Shown here in pieces: positions 1-13,483 of a stretch of 64,000 nt of DNA; within the stretch, counting starts at the first letter, position 1, and the number at the start of each line of letters is the position of its first letter. Where the stretch lies: contig JAURVB010012662.1 in assembly GCA_033002965.1 (NCBI GenBank), positions 110,501 to 174,500 of the forward strand. Direction: 5' to 3'. The DNA is from Piper betle (taxonomy: Eukaryota; Streptophyta; Magnoliopsida; Piperales; Piperaceae). A program made the translations under genes and the position numbers. The notes under the pieces are model-generated. The model saw nothing but the letters and a program-made list of their open reading frames with translations. It made no database searches and had not been told where the DNA came from.

Positions 1-77
1 AAGAAATGAGGGAGTTTTTTAATGAAATAGTTGAAGGAGAACACAAGAAAAAGCTTCCCACGAGGGGGAGGTTTTAG
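1..77 (+). other. Possible exon end at the window edge (unassigned)
   Basis: Frame 3 is open from the left edge to a TAG at 75-77 and reads as a charged peptide containing EFFNEIVEGEHKKK. A GT that could be a splice donor follows base 70. If this were the exon before the one at 559, its phase would be wrong by one base. It is either the end of a gene lying to the left, an exon with a one-base error, or chance. Confidence 0.2.
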
Positions 78-558
78 GTGCTTGCCAACAACAAACTATT
101 ATTTTTTTCAATAAACATAGCTTATTATGCACTAATTCTTGCTATTTTAAATAGTTATTTGAAGATTAGCAAATGTAAGATGAATCCCATGAATTCAACC
201 AAATTTTATATATACTAATTTAATCTAATTTAATTTAATTTTTTTATTATCGAGGTAGATTGTGATAATATTTTCAAGCATAATTAATTCAATGGAACTA
301 GCTAGAAATTAAAGTGTCCAAACTCCAACTTTTATTTTATTTTCCACTTGGAAAATGTAGGGCCCTTTTGATTTGCAATGGGACGTATGCCCAATTTACC
401 TAATAACTTAATTTTCATATGATTATCCTAAAACAAAATTTCTTGAAGTGACCTTATTAATCACGATTAATATACCTTACTACAAATACAAAATAAATAT
501 CAAAATTGACAGCCTTCAATGCAAATTAGAACTGATTTTTTTTTGTCTTGTCTATTAG

Positions 559-1044
559 GCCAAATGGGGAAGCGTCAAATTCCACGAGCCGAAGAAACCA
601 CGGACGGCGCCGGCGGCTGCGGCTGCGCCACTTACCAACGATGACACGGGGAACAAGCCGGCCGGCAAGTCCATCGGCCGCAAGCCCAGCTCGCCGAAGG
701 TGCGCCGCACTGCCTCGGCTCCTACAGCTCCACCATCCCAGCTAGAGCCAAGACGACGGCTCAACTCGGCAGGGCGGCTTGACTCGATAGTTGGCTTGTC
801 CGTGGTGGTTGTAGCATTGGCCATGGTTCTAATATTGGGTAGGGTGTGTGCCATTCTATGCACAGCGGCGTGGCTTTACATCATGCCACGGCTCCGGCCG
901 CACGACAGGCGGAGCCAAGTCGTGACAGAGAAGGTTATAGCCGTCGACACGGTAAGCGCCGAATCAGTGGAGTATAAGAAAAAGGTGGTGTTCGAAGGAT
1001 TATTAGACAGGAGTCGACCGAAAAATTTTACAACCGTATTATAA
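559..1044 (+). CDS. Small membrane protein, At5g23160-like (3' exon, partial gene)
   Basis: The reading frame opens after a pyrimidine-rich acceptor (AG at 557-558) and runs to a TAA ending at 1044. The N-terminal part is basic and rich in Ala, Pro and Ser. It is followed by a tract around LDSIVGLSVVVVALAMVLI that reads as one membrane segment, then GRVCAILCTAAWLY and a C-terminal VEYKKKVVFEGLLDR. This order (low-complexity, LDS-x-GL hydrophobic helix, RxCAILCT, YKKxVVxEGLL tail) matches plant proteins like Arabidopsis At5g23160, whose function is unknown. The 5' part is not in the window or cannot be joined in phase. Its position two genes from the HUA2 homolog fits the Arabidopsis gene order. 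Confidence 0.65.
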   Translation, partial: AKWGSVKFHEPKKPRTAPAAAAAPLTNDDTGNKPAGKSIGRKPSSPKVRRTASAPTAPPSQLEPRRRLNSAGRLDSIVGLSVVVVALAMVLILGRVCAILCTAAWLYIMPRLRPHDRRSQVVTEKVIAVDTVSAESVEYKKKVVFEGLLDRSRPKNFTTVL

Positions 1045-3203
1045 TTTAATATGCGGTTTAATTTTGTGTATTAGAAAAATTGTGTATTCTTTTCTTTTTT
1101 CTTTCATTTTGTGGGTAAATGTAAATAGTTAAAGATTGGATCAAGAGGATCTTATTTTTGAAGAAGTTTCCATGATATCCTTTTTTTTTAATGAGGTCTT
1201 TGATTAGTTTCTCGTTAAACGTCATTGCTTTGGTGGCTATCGTCTTTATTTACTTCTTCATATTGTTATTTCTTTTATACTTCATATGGAAGGTAGAAAA
1301 AGACCCATTCAAACTATTCAAGTCTTTACCTAATTCATCATATTTATCGTTTCTTTCTTCTCTTCCATTCAGTATCATGTGAAGCTTCCTATTAAAGTTC
1401 ATGGACTGGTCAAATTCTTCAAGCTCCATCACCATCTTTTGAGATTGCTTGAGCATATGCAGACGCTGAATGAACAATCTATTCTTTTCATACTCGTTAA
1501 AAAATTGCTTGACCCCTTGAAATCTGACATTTTACATTTTCAGCTCAAACTGATTTTTTTTTATTAATTTATGATAAAGGATCATGCTTAATTAACACAT
1601 ATATTTCATGGGTACTAAATGATAATATTCATTAGACTCTCATGTATGAGCTCTTACAAAACCAAATGATGATTGTTCAATAGCATTAAGTATTTATGCT
1701 TCTTATAACTAGTCAAAAGTTAAGAGTTTAGACTTAGATATTAAGTGAAGAGATACTGATATGGTTAGGCATACAATCTTCTCAGAAATTCGGCAGAAAA
1801 TGCAAATGACCGAGTCTCTTTCGCCAATGCAAAATCATTTATAAAGGAATGACCAGACATTAGCATACCTTAAATTGTCATAATCCTACTAAAAAGGGTG
1901 TTTGGTTGGTGATGAAAAGCTGGTAACTCCCATCTTAGCCCAAGTACAGTTGGCCAGCGTTATGGATAATTACCATCTAAACTTTCGGTCTCTGCTAAGT
2001 TTCGGACCGACCAAGTGTTCCCCATGCAGGGATGAAGAGTGCTAGAGCAAGTTTGCCTTGGAAAGAGAAAAGAAATAAACATGAAAAATATAGACAAATG
2101 TAGGGTTTGCATGGTTGTTATGCAAAGGGACTCCCATATTTATAGTTGATATAAGTCATGCATAAATGTCAAAAAAATTAGTCATGCAAGTAAATTTGGA
2201 CTGATAAACATTTTTTCTTAAAAAAAATAGACTGATAAACGACATAAAGACACGTCCACCAGTGAACGATTTTTCTCTGCATTTTAATTACGTCCACGTT
2301 ATTTTAAATTTCATAAATAAATAATTTTCACTTATGTTAAAAAATAAATGAATTACCATCCTCTATTTGTTATATTCATAAATTTCAAAAAATGGCTGAG
2401 ATTTATAGCACTACGATACCCTCAAATAATTTTTAAACGAATTGACTTAAAAGCTGTGATTTTCACTAAAACCACATACATGATACTTATATTGCATGTA
2501 AAAAAAACGAATTATTAGAGATAGTTTGGGTAATTTCAACCCAGGAAGCTAGACTTCGCCCATAGTTAAGAGGTGCCGTTATTTGAAGTATATACATCCT
2601 ATTTGAGCTTAAAAATCCATTCAAAAATCCAAACCAGCCAAAGAAAAATGTGTGCGTTGAGACAACATTTAAAAGATTGAGAACTTTATTCGAGATTCCA
2701 AAGAAATACTAATGCCATCGGTCATCACCATCTTCGACTGCCATTTAGCATCCAATTGCCAAACTTTGCCAAATTCCACAAAGGTGGCAGAAAAAAACAA
2801 ACCAAATACGCCCTTTTTGGGGATAAGGTGGCAGAAAAAACAAAGTGTTCAAACTTTATAAGAAACCGAAATCAAGTTATTAAATCACAACTTTAAGTGG
2901 CGGCAAACTTTTGTACAATGGAAGCACCCAAACCTGTTAGATAAGATGCGTCCAACAAAGCTAAAATGATCGAACTTTGGATGGTCACCTTCCAATCAAT
3001 AAGGATAAATTACAGTGAGACAATAAAATGCAAGAGGGAAAACTTTCTAAGTTCTAACAGATAAAATGTTGAAGACTAACTAAATCCTCAATAGATTAGG
3101 TAAAATCCATGCGTGCGCAAAATTTTCCTCTTAAATAGTACAAATCTAGTCCACATTTCTCTCCTCAGCTGTATGCAAGGTATGAAAGAAATTTATGAAG
3201 TAC
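1045..3203. other. AT-rich intergenic spacer
   Basis: No reading frame here resembles a gene. The sequence is AT-rich with A and T runs. The short motif GGTGGCAGAAAAAA occurs twice, near 2785 and 2828. The right part probably holds the 3' UTR of the STT3 gene, since the spacer lies between two gene 3' ends (convergent pair). Confidence 0.5.
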
Positions 3204-6200
3204 TTATGACCTATTAGGTGGTGGCTTGACTTTGTAAATTCGGACAATCCAGTTTGAAGTTGTGAAGGCCTCTTCCAAATGCTCAAGTTTAATGTCCTTG
3301 TTCCCAATTTCAACACCTCTCGCACGATCATACCTGACAAATACCAACATATACAAAATTGAAACCAATAGAGGCTCATTTGGCATTTATTAATACAGGG
3401 AAGAAAACATTGGGCATCAAATCAATAAATGGAAGCAACATACCCAGTAGGCCTGCCATACTCAGTCATCAACTCCCCGAAGCGGTAGTATGATAGCTTG
3501 TACCTATAAATTATCAACGATAGATGTTAAAACGTTAATATATGACATCATCTGCAAAAATGATAAAATAAAAAGTCAAAATTTTAACTTCTTAAAAAAG
3601 TGAATATGAAAGACACGTGCATCCACCTCAATGTTACAAATTCATAGAAAAAATTGGTGTTTGAATTGTCCCTGAATCTAACCAACTTACATAAGACAAT
3701 TTAACATTTTTGGTGCTGCACCCTTGTCAACACGGTAATCTCCGTTGACAAGAAAGTCCGGTTCCTTGATAACAGGGAAAACACCTCCTCCAATTCGCAC
3801 CATCCACAGAAACCTAAGACAACATGCAGTTGTAAAGATCAGTAAATAATAGTATACAACCTACAGAGCCAAAGACAATAAAGGACAGTGTACAGCTCTT
3901 ACTTGTTAATGTCGTCAGATGAATACCCTGTAACTCCTCCAAACACAACCAGCACGTAATCTACATCAAGAGATTGGATAATCTCATAGGCTTCATCCTC
4001 ATAAGAAGACATGGCACGCCCAACAGTGGCAATGTGAGTGTTGTTCCAAGTGTTATTGTCAACTATAACAGTTCTATTTCCCATTGCAGTAATTTGGTAT
4101 CCATAATCCCACCAGGACATAATTTTAGCATCAGGTGGAGTATTCTGCCGAATCCAAAAGTAAGCCTCACGATAGTCATCAAATATAACTCTGCCACCAT
4201 GAGCACCTCTCGCAGATAATACAATAGAAGGTGATGAATAAGCTTCTGAGGTGACCCATGTGCAGTGTATCGCATATCTGGTAAGCAAATAGAGGGCGCC
4301 AAAAAGTAAAACACCGGCACCTTTCTTTTGGAAAGGAAGAGATTGGTCTAGTGATCCCTGTCAGCACAGAAGTTTGAAAAAATTATGTGTTGTAATACAG
4401 TAACACTGCTTCTACAGTATTAGGCATACTATATAATAATGTGCTGAAACTTTAAACAAACAATGTGTCAAGAAGCTTCTCACAGGTCATCTAGTTTATG
4501 ACAAGATGTGTTCTAGGTTTATCTCACTTACCTTAATATTAATCTGAAAGTAGATAAATCATATATGCACACTAATTTTGTGCATTTGAAGAGGTCAACA
4601 TCCATATGCATTTTAAAGTACATGGCAGGAAGGACAAAAACCATATGTAGTAATCTTACCTTGGCTGCTGATTTCGCACTCCCGCTGATCTTGGTCGACC
4701 CAGTGTGAAGAGATTTGTTCTTAGTGCGTAATAATGTAGCCAAATTTTTAATGGTAGCGGAAACAGCAATTGCACTAATCAGACAAACAGCTGGAGTGGC
4801 AACAAGAATTAATCGCACCATCACCCCAGCAAAATACATGCTTGTAAGGCCATACATGACAATAAATATTGTGGCATCAGACAACCTCTTGAAGCAAAAA
4901 TATAAGCCAGCCGGGAAAAGTATAAGAAGAATATGGAAGTCAAACATGAAGGAGGACCATGCAGTAGGTTGATGCTCTGAGACAGAAGCAATAATTGGTA
5001 TGTGATCCTTTGCATATGTTGGGTCAAGCAAAGAATAAAATCTTCCTGTCCAAGGTGAGATATAGCCTGACGCCGTGCCAATTCCCAAGGCAAGAACCCC
5101 AACACTCACTGCACTAGTAACGGTAATTCTTAAGAAAGCCTGGAACAGATTCGTGTCACTCAATAGGTGCTTAACCCAACCCAGAAAATAAAATACCTGG
5201 AAATACAAGCGAATAAGTGCCATTAATTAAAAAGAAGTAGGAGCCAACAAATGTACAGTTAAAACACTTTGTCCAATCCTCAGGCAATCTTAATTCTTCT
5301 CTTTCCATGCCAACTTACACAATATAGGCTTACATGAACACACAAAAGATAACAATTAACAAAAACGAGATTGTCAAGAAAGCAAGTATATTAAATTGGG
5401 AGTTTCCTAAAGGTGGCTATCCAAGTCCCATCAAAATTTTCCCATTCTTACTAAAACAACTTTTTCATTGACCATTCAAGAAGTAGGATCGCTTTTTGAG
5501 TCCGGTAAATAGTGCAAAACTCACAATACTCGATACTCTTAAGCGATGATATTCAATAAAACACCGCCGGGCCATTAATTCCACCTTCTACGTCGTACAT
5601 TGCATCACTTACACAGCACGAAACCTAAATTTTAACAGAATTAAGAAGCATTGCTTGATTTTACACTAGCCGAGCCGCATAATCTACCACATACTTCATC
5701 TATTGTACAAAATCCAATATAATTATTATCCAAACACGACTAATCTTAAACACAAATCTCCCAAAAAAATGTCATAATTATTCAGGAAAGGTAGAAGCAA
5801 TCACCTGCATCAGGAAGAACACTCCCATGGCCGCCATGTGCTCCCCGGACTGGACGTGCTGGAAACCCACAAACCGAATCTGCATTGCGAGCAGCATCCC
5901 CAGCACGTACATACAATTATACGCCACATACAGCCTCATCGAGTACCTCCCAGTGACCAGCAGCACCAGCACATAGAGCGGGATCAGATTGATGATGAAC
6001 ACATAACCCCCCACGCCGAGACCATGTAGAAGTAGGCAAACGCCGACCCCAGCCCCCACGCCAGGGAGCCGGTGTTCACCGCCTTGACGAACAGATAGAA
6101 CGTCAACAACATGGCGAAGATGGCCACCCCTTCGTTATCGTACGACCCGGCGACCGACCTCGAGATGTAGCCAGGGCAGATGGCGATGAGCGCCGCGGCC

Positions 6201-6700
6201 ACCAGCCCGGCGCCGGAGTCCCAGAGCTCCTTCCCGAAGAAGTAGGCGACGAGGGTGGTGTTAGCGGCGAAGAAGGGCGCCGTGAGCACGCAGACGTCGC
6301 GGATGTGGACCATGAAGCGGAGGAAGCGGAGGGACCAGTAGAGGGCGGCGGCGGTGACCATGAGACCTGGGTAGAGGGTGCCGCCGATGATGCGGCCGAG
6401 GGGGTACCAGCTCTCGTAGTCGAACCAGTTCCAGAACTCGGCGAAGCCGTGGTTGGTGAGGTAGAGGGTGGTGCGGTAGTTGAAGTAGGGGTCGAACTCG
6501 TGGATCATGCTCTCGTAGCGCAGCACGCTGAAGAGGCGGACGATGAAGGCGAGGACGTAGACGAGGCCGAGCACCGCCACCCGGATCAGCAGCTCCTTCT
6601 CCCTCGTCTTCAACCTCAGGCTCCGCCGCAGCGCCTCCGCCACTCCCGGCCTCAGCACCGCAGCGGCCGGGCCGCTCGAGGGATCCGATTTCGCGCTCAT
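3204..6700 (-). CDS. STT3B: Oligosaccharyltransferase catalytic subunit STT3 (STT3B type), one-base frameshift in exon 1
   Basis: STT3 transfers the lipid-linked glycan to Asn-X-Ser/Thr of proteins in the ER lumen. I place six exons: 6700-5805, 5196-4660, 4357-3903, 3813-3691, 3503-3444 and 3333-3204, all with GT-AG introns and matching phases. The product would be about 733 residues, near the length of Arabidopsis STT3B and shorter than STT3A. Visible motifs are the acidic [10 protein letters not shown] loop, a second acidic site in SYDNEG, many hydrophobic helices, and the catalytic WWDYGYQI in exon 3. The frame breaks once: after YMVSAWG a run of six C (plus strand 6007-6012) should be seven for the protein to continue as [11 protein letters not shown]. 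Everything downstream is well conserved, so the break is recent or a sequence error. Confidence 0.92.
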
Positions 6701-6800
6701 GGTGGTGGGAGGACCTCCGGGAACCCTAGATCGGGATCAAACCCAGCGCATTGCCACGATTTGGGGGTCGATTGGGGGAGTGGATTGGGAAGGGATGGGT

Positions 6801-6801
<1 letters not shown>

Positions 6802-6832
<31 letters not shown>
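6802..6832. repeat. (ATT)n microsatellite upstream of STT3B
   Basis: About ten ATT units lie 100-130 bases upstream of the STT3 start codon, in its leader or proximal promoter. Confidence 0.9.
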
Positions 6833-6833
<1 letters not shown>

Positions 6834-7820
6834 GAATATTTTTATTTTTGTTTTTATTATCTGATAAATATATAAAATTTAACGAAAAATAGTTATTTTT
6901 TCATATATTTATAAAAAATATAAGGTGTGTTTTACCGAATTTTAATCTTAATTGCTACAGTAGAAAATGATGATTACAGGTTATTTGGTTGTAATAGAAA
7001 GAAAAGTTTTTGTACTAAACTTTTAGGTGCTTACTAAACAATATTTGGCATTTATAATCATCTGAGATAATTTTGTTCTGATTATTTGAAAATAAAAATA
7101 AAATAGGTTCAATCTTTTTGTTTAAAATTTTTTTTTAAATGTCTTTATATTTTGTCAATTATATTTTTTACAGTTGTGGTTATCATTCTCTATTTTTTTC
7201 TAATAAACATGCATAAAACAATGAGACCAAACACCCCATTGTTTTTCGTGGGAATGGGTGATTTTTTGCATGCGAAGGAAAATTTAAAATATGGGTGATC
7301 AAAGCTTCCTAGGATGTGATTAGCTCCTTTGCTCTCATTATTATAATATAATTAATGCTATCTATCTTTAGGTCATTTAGGTCTTATTGCCAGAGAGCAA
7401 TGATTAACCGAATAAACTCAAAGATGGCCTGACATGGATAATACAAAGAATGGTAAAATGACCGGGATTAAAAGTTTAGACAAAATTTTAGCTCCTCCCA
7501 AGAGCGACGTCAGTGGAGGTGTCACGTACATTTTCACCGATTCACAGATGACGGTGCTAAATGTGGTTCTAAATGTCCCACCCATCGGTTTTTCGTCTCT
7601 CTCCCTTCTATTACCATCACGAGAGAAGACTTCAGTGCACATTGCTTTTCTCTCCTTGATAATATGGAAAATGGTGATCTTTAAGTCCTTAGGTTTCTCA
7701 CCAATGCAGATGAAATTTGGAAGGCTAGGAATCAACTACTGCTTGGAGAACACTATGAGCTGAACTTGTTACAAGTTACGCGCATTTCTTTTATGCAGAA
7801 GTCACACTTATGCGTCTACC
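6833..7820. other. Intergenic spacer
   Basis: AT-rich up to about 7400. A short open frame at 7434-7763 (+) has no recognisable domain; it may be part of the transposon relic that follows. It should not be counted as a gene. Confidence 0.4.
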
Positions 7821-8169
7821 ATGAAGATTGAAATTGATCAATCAGGCATTCAATCATCTAATACTCTTCTTCTTTTTAATTATATTATTATTACTTTCGA
7901 TGGTAGCTTCCAAAAATCGACAATGTTGAAGGGAGTAGGTTGGAGTTTTCTGGTTTATGATGCGAATGGTTTTCTGATTTACTATCAGTCATGGCTTTAT
8001 TTCAGATTGCGAGCATGCGGAACAAGCAGAACCAAGGGCCTTCTTTCAAGCTGTAAAGTTTGCTTCTCAAGCTCAGTTATCATCCTCCATTTTATTCCTC
8101 TCAGACTGTATGAACTGGGTTAACTTGGATCTTACGATGAAAGATGTAATTAGTTCGGATGTAGAGTAG
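7821..8169 (+). pseudogene. RNase H-like (RVT_3) relic of a non-LTR retrotransposon
   Basis: Frame 3 carries ITFDGSF followed by GVGWSFLVYDANG, the first strands of the plant RNase H-like domain found at the C-terminus of LINE-type reverse transcriptases. Near base 8000 the similarity moves to another frame, which reads SDCEHAEQAEPRAFFQA and then LFLSDCMNWVN, the Glu helix and second Asp motif, ending at TAG 8167-8169. The expected order of acidic motifs is present but spans a frameshift, and no upstream reverse transcriptase is recognisable. It is a dead fragment. Confidence 0.6.
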
Positions 8170-8203
8170 TTGGATGACCGGGAGTAATCCAAACACAATT
8201 CCA

Positions 8204-9406
8204 CTAAGAATGGCCATCAAAACTCGATTTCTGAAGAACCTTGGGAGAGAGGATAGCATTGCCTGCATCTCCCCGAAGATGAAATCTCCCCACGCTATCA
8301 GTAGACCAGAAGAAATAGATGCAATTTTTTGAGGAAGAAGGGGGCAGCCGAGCCGAACCAAGATGTGGAGCAGCCGTTTCCCAGGAACAGCATCCCATCG
8401 CCCAAATCATCCACAAGCACCAGCTCTCTTTCCCAGCTTCCCACTTGCTTCTCTGTTATTTTGTCAACCTTAGAAATCAACCTTTATTAGTTCATAAGAA
8501 CCATAACAACCACTGCGAGGACGACGACGTTGTTCAACCAGAAGCAGCTCCCGCATGACTCCACGAGAATTTCCCCGGGCTAGGAGTGCATATCCATATC
8601 CATGCTAACATTTCTACAAGGCGTCCGGTCGAGGACAACCTGCGAGCCTACGGACAATGAAACATTTTCGTTGAGGTTGTCGTCAGAAAAGAGGGTGGAG
8701 ACGAGGATGATCCCGTTGCGACAAATAGCGTACAACCTTCCATCGTGGAAAGCCATGTCACAGACTTCGCCAACCGTAGGACTCAAAATCGGTGTCCAAT
8801 AATAACTATTAGGGCGACATACATAGATATTTCGGTCATGTTGATAATCCCCCATCGCTGCAACCGCACATCTTCTAGCGTTGACGTTGCCCCCAGTGGA
8901 GAAGCTTGGCACGGCGCATTCTAAACGAGAAGCGTGACTGTGCCTACGCTCGGCTTGCAAAGGAAGAGCGCAACTTTGCCCAGAAAAAGGTCGTAGATGC
9001 AATTATAATGTGGGACGTCCCGTTGTTCGGTCTACATCATATATGAATTGAGACCTTGAAAAATTGGTTGTTAACAATTCGTTTTCAATAAGACTTAAAC
9101 CTTCTTACCCGCCAGAGAATCAAGGACCGATCGTGACTGCCGGCGATAACATGATAAGTGACAAACCTGTGATCTCCAAACACAGTGGAGGGTCTGTGCA
9201 GGCGGTATGCGGAGAGCCTCTACAAGCTGGAAGGTGGGACTGTAACGGTCGGGGAGGAGAATCCATGGCTTTTCAGGTGTGGGAGGAGGAGGGTGGCAGA
9301 GATGGCTCTCCATGACCAGCACGCGAAGACGAGCCGTGAAGTTCATATGGTGGAAGATGAGCTCGGCAATATCAAGAGGAAGGTGGACCAAGAAATCGAA
9401 AGCCAC
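8204..9406 (-). pseudogene. F-box/DUF295 gene, broken
   Basis: Read on the minus strand, the region begins with an F-box-like stretch (HLPLDIAELIFHHMNF, 9406 downwards). Next come pieces typical of plant DUF295 proteins: KPWILLPDR, then CRPNSYYWTPI with VGEVCDMAFHDGRLYAIC (9002-8580), RELLLVEQ, ELVLVDDLGDGMLFLGNG (8480-8298) and KNCIYFFW (8416-8204). The pieces follow the family order but fall in at least three frames with stops between them, so no full protein can be made. DUF295 F-box genes form large, fast-turning families in plants, and dead copies are common. Confidence 0.7.
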
Positions 9407-12400
9407 ATAATTGTTAGTACCTGTCGCCTCCTCTTCATGGTGCCTGCGTTTGCTACATACATTACATCATGTAAACATAGGAAGTAGAATTCAAAACTGA
9501 CCTTGCTTGATCAATAATCAGAAATAAAAAACATAGATACAATCAAGTACAAATAAATAAGCACTACAGACGGAAGTAAAGCTTTGTATGTTGTGTCTGC
9601 TATGAATCAAGCCATTGCGACCAAGAGAATGCACATAGACCTCACCATCAATATATAGTGGGCATCTCCTCGTAAGCAGCGGGAAGAGACACAAAAATGA
9701 GATTTCAACCTGCAAAAAAGTACCCAATTAGAATTTGTCTTTCCTTAGAATGATTCATCTGATGACATACAATCAAACGATATATCCAGCTAGCAAGCAT
9801 TATAAAACATTGCACATAATTGATTCAGATGATTATTAAAAGAATAGCTATGAATTCATCCAAAGAACAGAAAAATAAATCATAAGACTCATAAACCTTT
9901 TTACAGGAGATGAAATGGAAGACAAACTACGCCGTGGCACCGGAGAATAGATGGATGGCATTGTTGGGCAGCGGCGGCGAAAAACGGGAAGCAGTTCGTG
10001 GGTAGTAGACAAGGAAGAGACCGTCGTCGTCGGTAATTGGCAGCGGCAGCGGACAAGCTACGATATGAACCGACCCAATTTATAAAGATATCCGGGTTGG
10101 GATTATTCGGGTTATACGATATTATTGGGTTTCGAGACGGTCTACCCTGTTCAAAAGGTCATATTTTATAAATATTTTATTATTTTAAAATATTTAAAAT
10201 AGTATTTTTTATTTTTTCCATGATTCTACTACGTTACAATGTATCGAATAAAATTAGATATAAATTTGATAAAATTCAAATGGGACATAACAAGTCTTCA
10301 ATTTTTTATTCAATCATTCATAATATAAAAATTATATTTAGAAAAAATATCATAAATACTCTGTTTCGAAACTTCTATGTTAACCGTGTCTATTTTTTAA
10401 TTATTATATGAAATTAACTGTGAAATAACAATTATATTTTTTCTATTCGGTTGGAATAAATTAAGCATGGACAAGTACCAATTTTTTTATGACTGTCTAA
10501 AGGCATAGAATGACAACTTAAGGTATTGTTGGACAAGAAATATGAACTCCCCAGCTAAACCTGCCCAATTAGGCATTCCCATTAGAGCAACAAACTCCAC
10601 TTAAGTGGCAGCAAAAGGGCATCTAAATCAAACTATCTGCACAGTAAACACCAAGCCAACGTGCTAATCATGGGCTTGGGACCCACCAATTGTCTACTAG
10701 ATGCCAATGAGTCCAATCACAGCATCACATCGTGATTATAATATACATGTAGAACAACTGGAATTATTAACTAAAAAATCAGTTTAATTTGGGAACTAAC
10801 TAAATCCGACTTTATGTTTGTTGGTGAGGTTTTTTTAGTCTTGAAAATGACAAATTTAATAATTTTTTTATTTTTTTAATAAATTAAATTAATATAAACA
10901 AGAGAAGTTGGAGAACCAACAAGAGCATCCTGTAACTTGTAAATTTTCCTTTCCATGTCCATCTATGATTGTATGGCCATAATTTTTTACGATTCAAATA
11001 AAATTAATTTTAATGGAGATTAATGAAACTATGAAATTAATTTATATTATTAAAGTATATTGACAGCATGAATAATATTTTATTGTTAATTTATAGTGAA
11101 TAAAATTACAATTGTTAGTGAGTTTAAGCTATAAATTTAGTGTGTATCCTTTCTATCTCTATTTTTTGAACTCACAAGCTCACAATCCTCTAAATTAAAT
11201 TTACATGAGTAAAAAGTGCGTAATTTAATTAACGAGTTTGTAATATTTTTTAAGTTAGATTGTAAATAGTATAAAAATTATGTGAATACAATTCACACCT
11301 AAAAAATTAATTTCACTAGCTTGTCAATATAGATTTTTAGTTCATATTTACATGTACAAATGATATTATCAGTTTCCCTAACCCCCCTCATCGTCTAACC
11401 ATTGTTTAATTCAAACAAAGTCTTACGTTAAATGTAGTTAACACAAGAGTATGGAGTTATTGCTAGTACTAATTATCTTTTGTAAATATTTTAAATTATT
11501 AAAATATTAATGTTCGTCCAAAGCATTTGATTGCACCCCTTGGCCCATATCCAAACCTGTCTAAATCATTATTTCCCAACAAATATCGTCAACATCATTC
11601 CTATTCTACGAAAGAGATAATAAGAAAAAACTCGATAAAACCAACCAAAGGGGAAGAAGGAAAGCTTGATTTCTATAAATACTTTGTGACAAATCTGGTT
11701 TCATTGAAGAAAATTGAAGAAGAAAAGCAGCAAAAGAAGAGAAAAGAAGGGGAGGAGCCCCTTGCCACATATCCATCTTATGCAACCCCCCAACTCATTG
11801 TTGCCAACTATGAAGTGCTCCTTGGCACCACCCAGTCGAGATTCGTCTTCGAGGAAGCCTGACGTCGCTAAAATCTTGCTATGAAGCACCTGACCGGAGG
11901 AGGAAACAAGTGAAAGAGACCGATTTTGGAGCTTGCTACTGGCTAACCAACACCATTTAAGAGCAAATCCGAATTCCAAGATTATAGCTTCAACATCCCT
12001 TTGTCAACCCATGCCTTGCCACCTTGCCGAAGAAGCTCACAGTTGCCAGAAAGCAGCACAGAAAACTCTTGTCGGACCAACGAAGGAGAAAAGTGCAAAA
12101 AAATGATCAACTTTGGGCCCTTTGTACGACTGGCCCAGGTCGTCGCTTGGCATACTGACAATTCCATTGTACTCCCCTCAACACCGAGAATAAATCGCGA
12201 CTAAGATCGGCTACCAAAAGAACCATCGGTCACTAGAAAACCACCTAAAAGAGGCCGACCATAATAGTATAACAACAGCATGCTGCCATCTTTCCGGCCT
12301 TCGTCCGACCAACCAAAGCCACCTCAGGACAAGCTGCCACCTCCAATCAATTACCCTTGTCTTAGGGTACAAACCCGCCACCTTCGCTGAATAAAGGCGA

Positions 12401-13369
12401 CAAAGCTCAGCCGAAAACCAATTCCATCGAAACTTTTCATAGTCACTGCCGCTCGCTGACACTAGCATAGGTTGTCGGACCACCTCCAAGCGTCTCACTA
12501 GTTGGAGATCTACCAATATGGGAGGACTCCCCTCGCCGATGTAGCCAGAAAAGTCATTGTTGGAGCCACCAAAGCTGTCGTTGCACCATCACCATAGTCG
12601 GGTCAGTTGGGCCCGTTTGCTATTGATTGTGTACGTAAGTTTGTCGTGTCTACAACCTGAAAGCTACTCGGTGATTTGATCAGAAGATTTGAACTGACTC
12701 AGACCACGACCACAAAGCCAAACCGCCTCCGTGACCCAAATTGGAACTGATGCACTATGCACCACTCGTAGAATGGCACACATAGAGAGAAAAGCAAGGC
12801 CACGTGAGTCATTCGATCTGGTCCAATGTTTGTTTACTTTGAACCAACTTGAAACGGTATGGTTCAGTCAATTATCAATCTATAAATAATTTGAAGGTCT
12901 TCCCGACTTTGGATTAAAACAAAACTTGTTATGCTATTATTTTTGAATGCTTCAGACACAGTGATGAAGTTATTTTGAAGATTTAAAAATAAGAAAAAGA
13001 TGAACCAAGGCATTGGAATCAAAAATTTTAAAGGTGTATCAACTCAAAATGTGGCAATGCTTATTATTTTGTATAAAATATATGATTAAAGAAGAAATAA
13101 TTAATTCATAGTTATCAAACCATTGTAGACTAACTCAATGATTCAATTTAAACCCGAAAGAATCACGTAGAAAACCTCAAATATTATTATTCTATTATAT
13201 ATTTTATTTATTTTTTAGTTTGTAAGATTTTTTTACGGGACCAGGGCACCTTTTGTCCGTGCCAGAAAAATTAAATAATTTTTATAAAAATATTATTAAA
13301 TTAAATTTAACCCACCCTAATAAGAATAGAAATGAGCCAAATTTGAGTTAATCGGGGAAAAGTAAGAGT
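9407..13369. other. Long intergenic region
   Basis: 9407-10060 is of mixed composition, without a gene I can support. 10060-11520 is strongly AT-rich. 11527-12860 is distinctly richer in GC, described separately. 12870-13330 is AT-rich again and leads into the HUA2 promoter. Confidence 0.5.
11527..12860. repeat. GC-richer island, possibly a degenerate LTR or transposon piece
   Basis: A block of higher GC lies inside AT-rich DNA. It begins with a TATAAATAC motif near 11674 followed by a purine-rich GAAGAAAA tract, which resembles the promoter and leader of a plant LTR. Open frames on both strands are short and match no domain I know. I saw no partner LTR in the window, so the assignment is weak. 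Confidence 0.22.
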
Positions 13370-13483
13370 TAAGGGGGTGGTAGGGTTAGGGGGCAAAGGC
13401 CACGGTTACAGACCCCCTCACCCCCATCACCACCGCACCAAGGAGCGACAGAGACAGAGAGAGAGAGAGCCACCATCGCCGCC

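Noticed and set aside
1191..1567. Overlapping short frames on both strands, one rich in Phe and Leu
   Set aside because: Low-complexity translation of AT-rich DNA, with no domain, splice sites or conserved motif.
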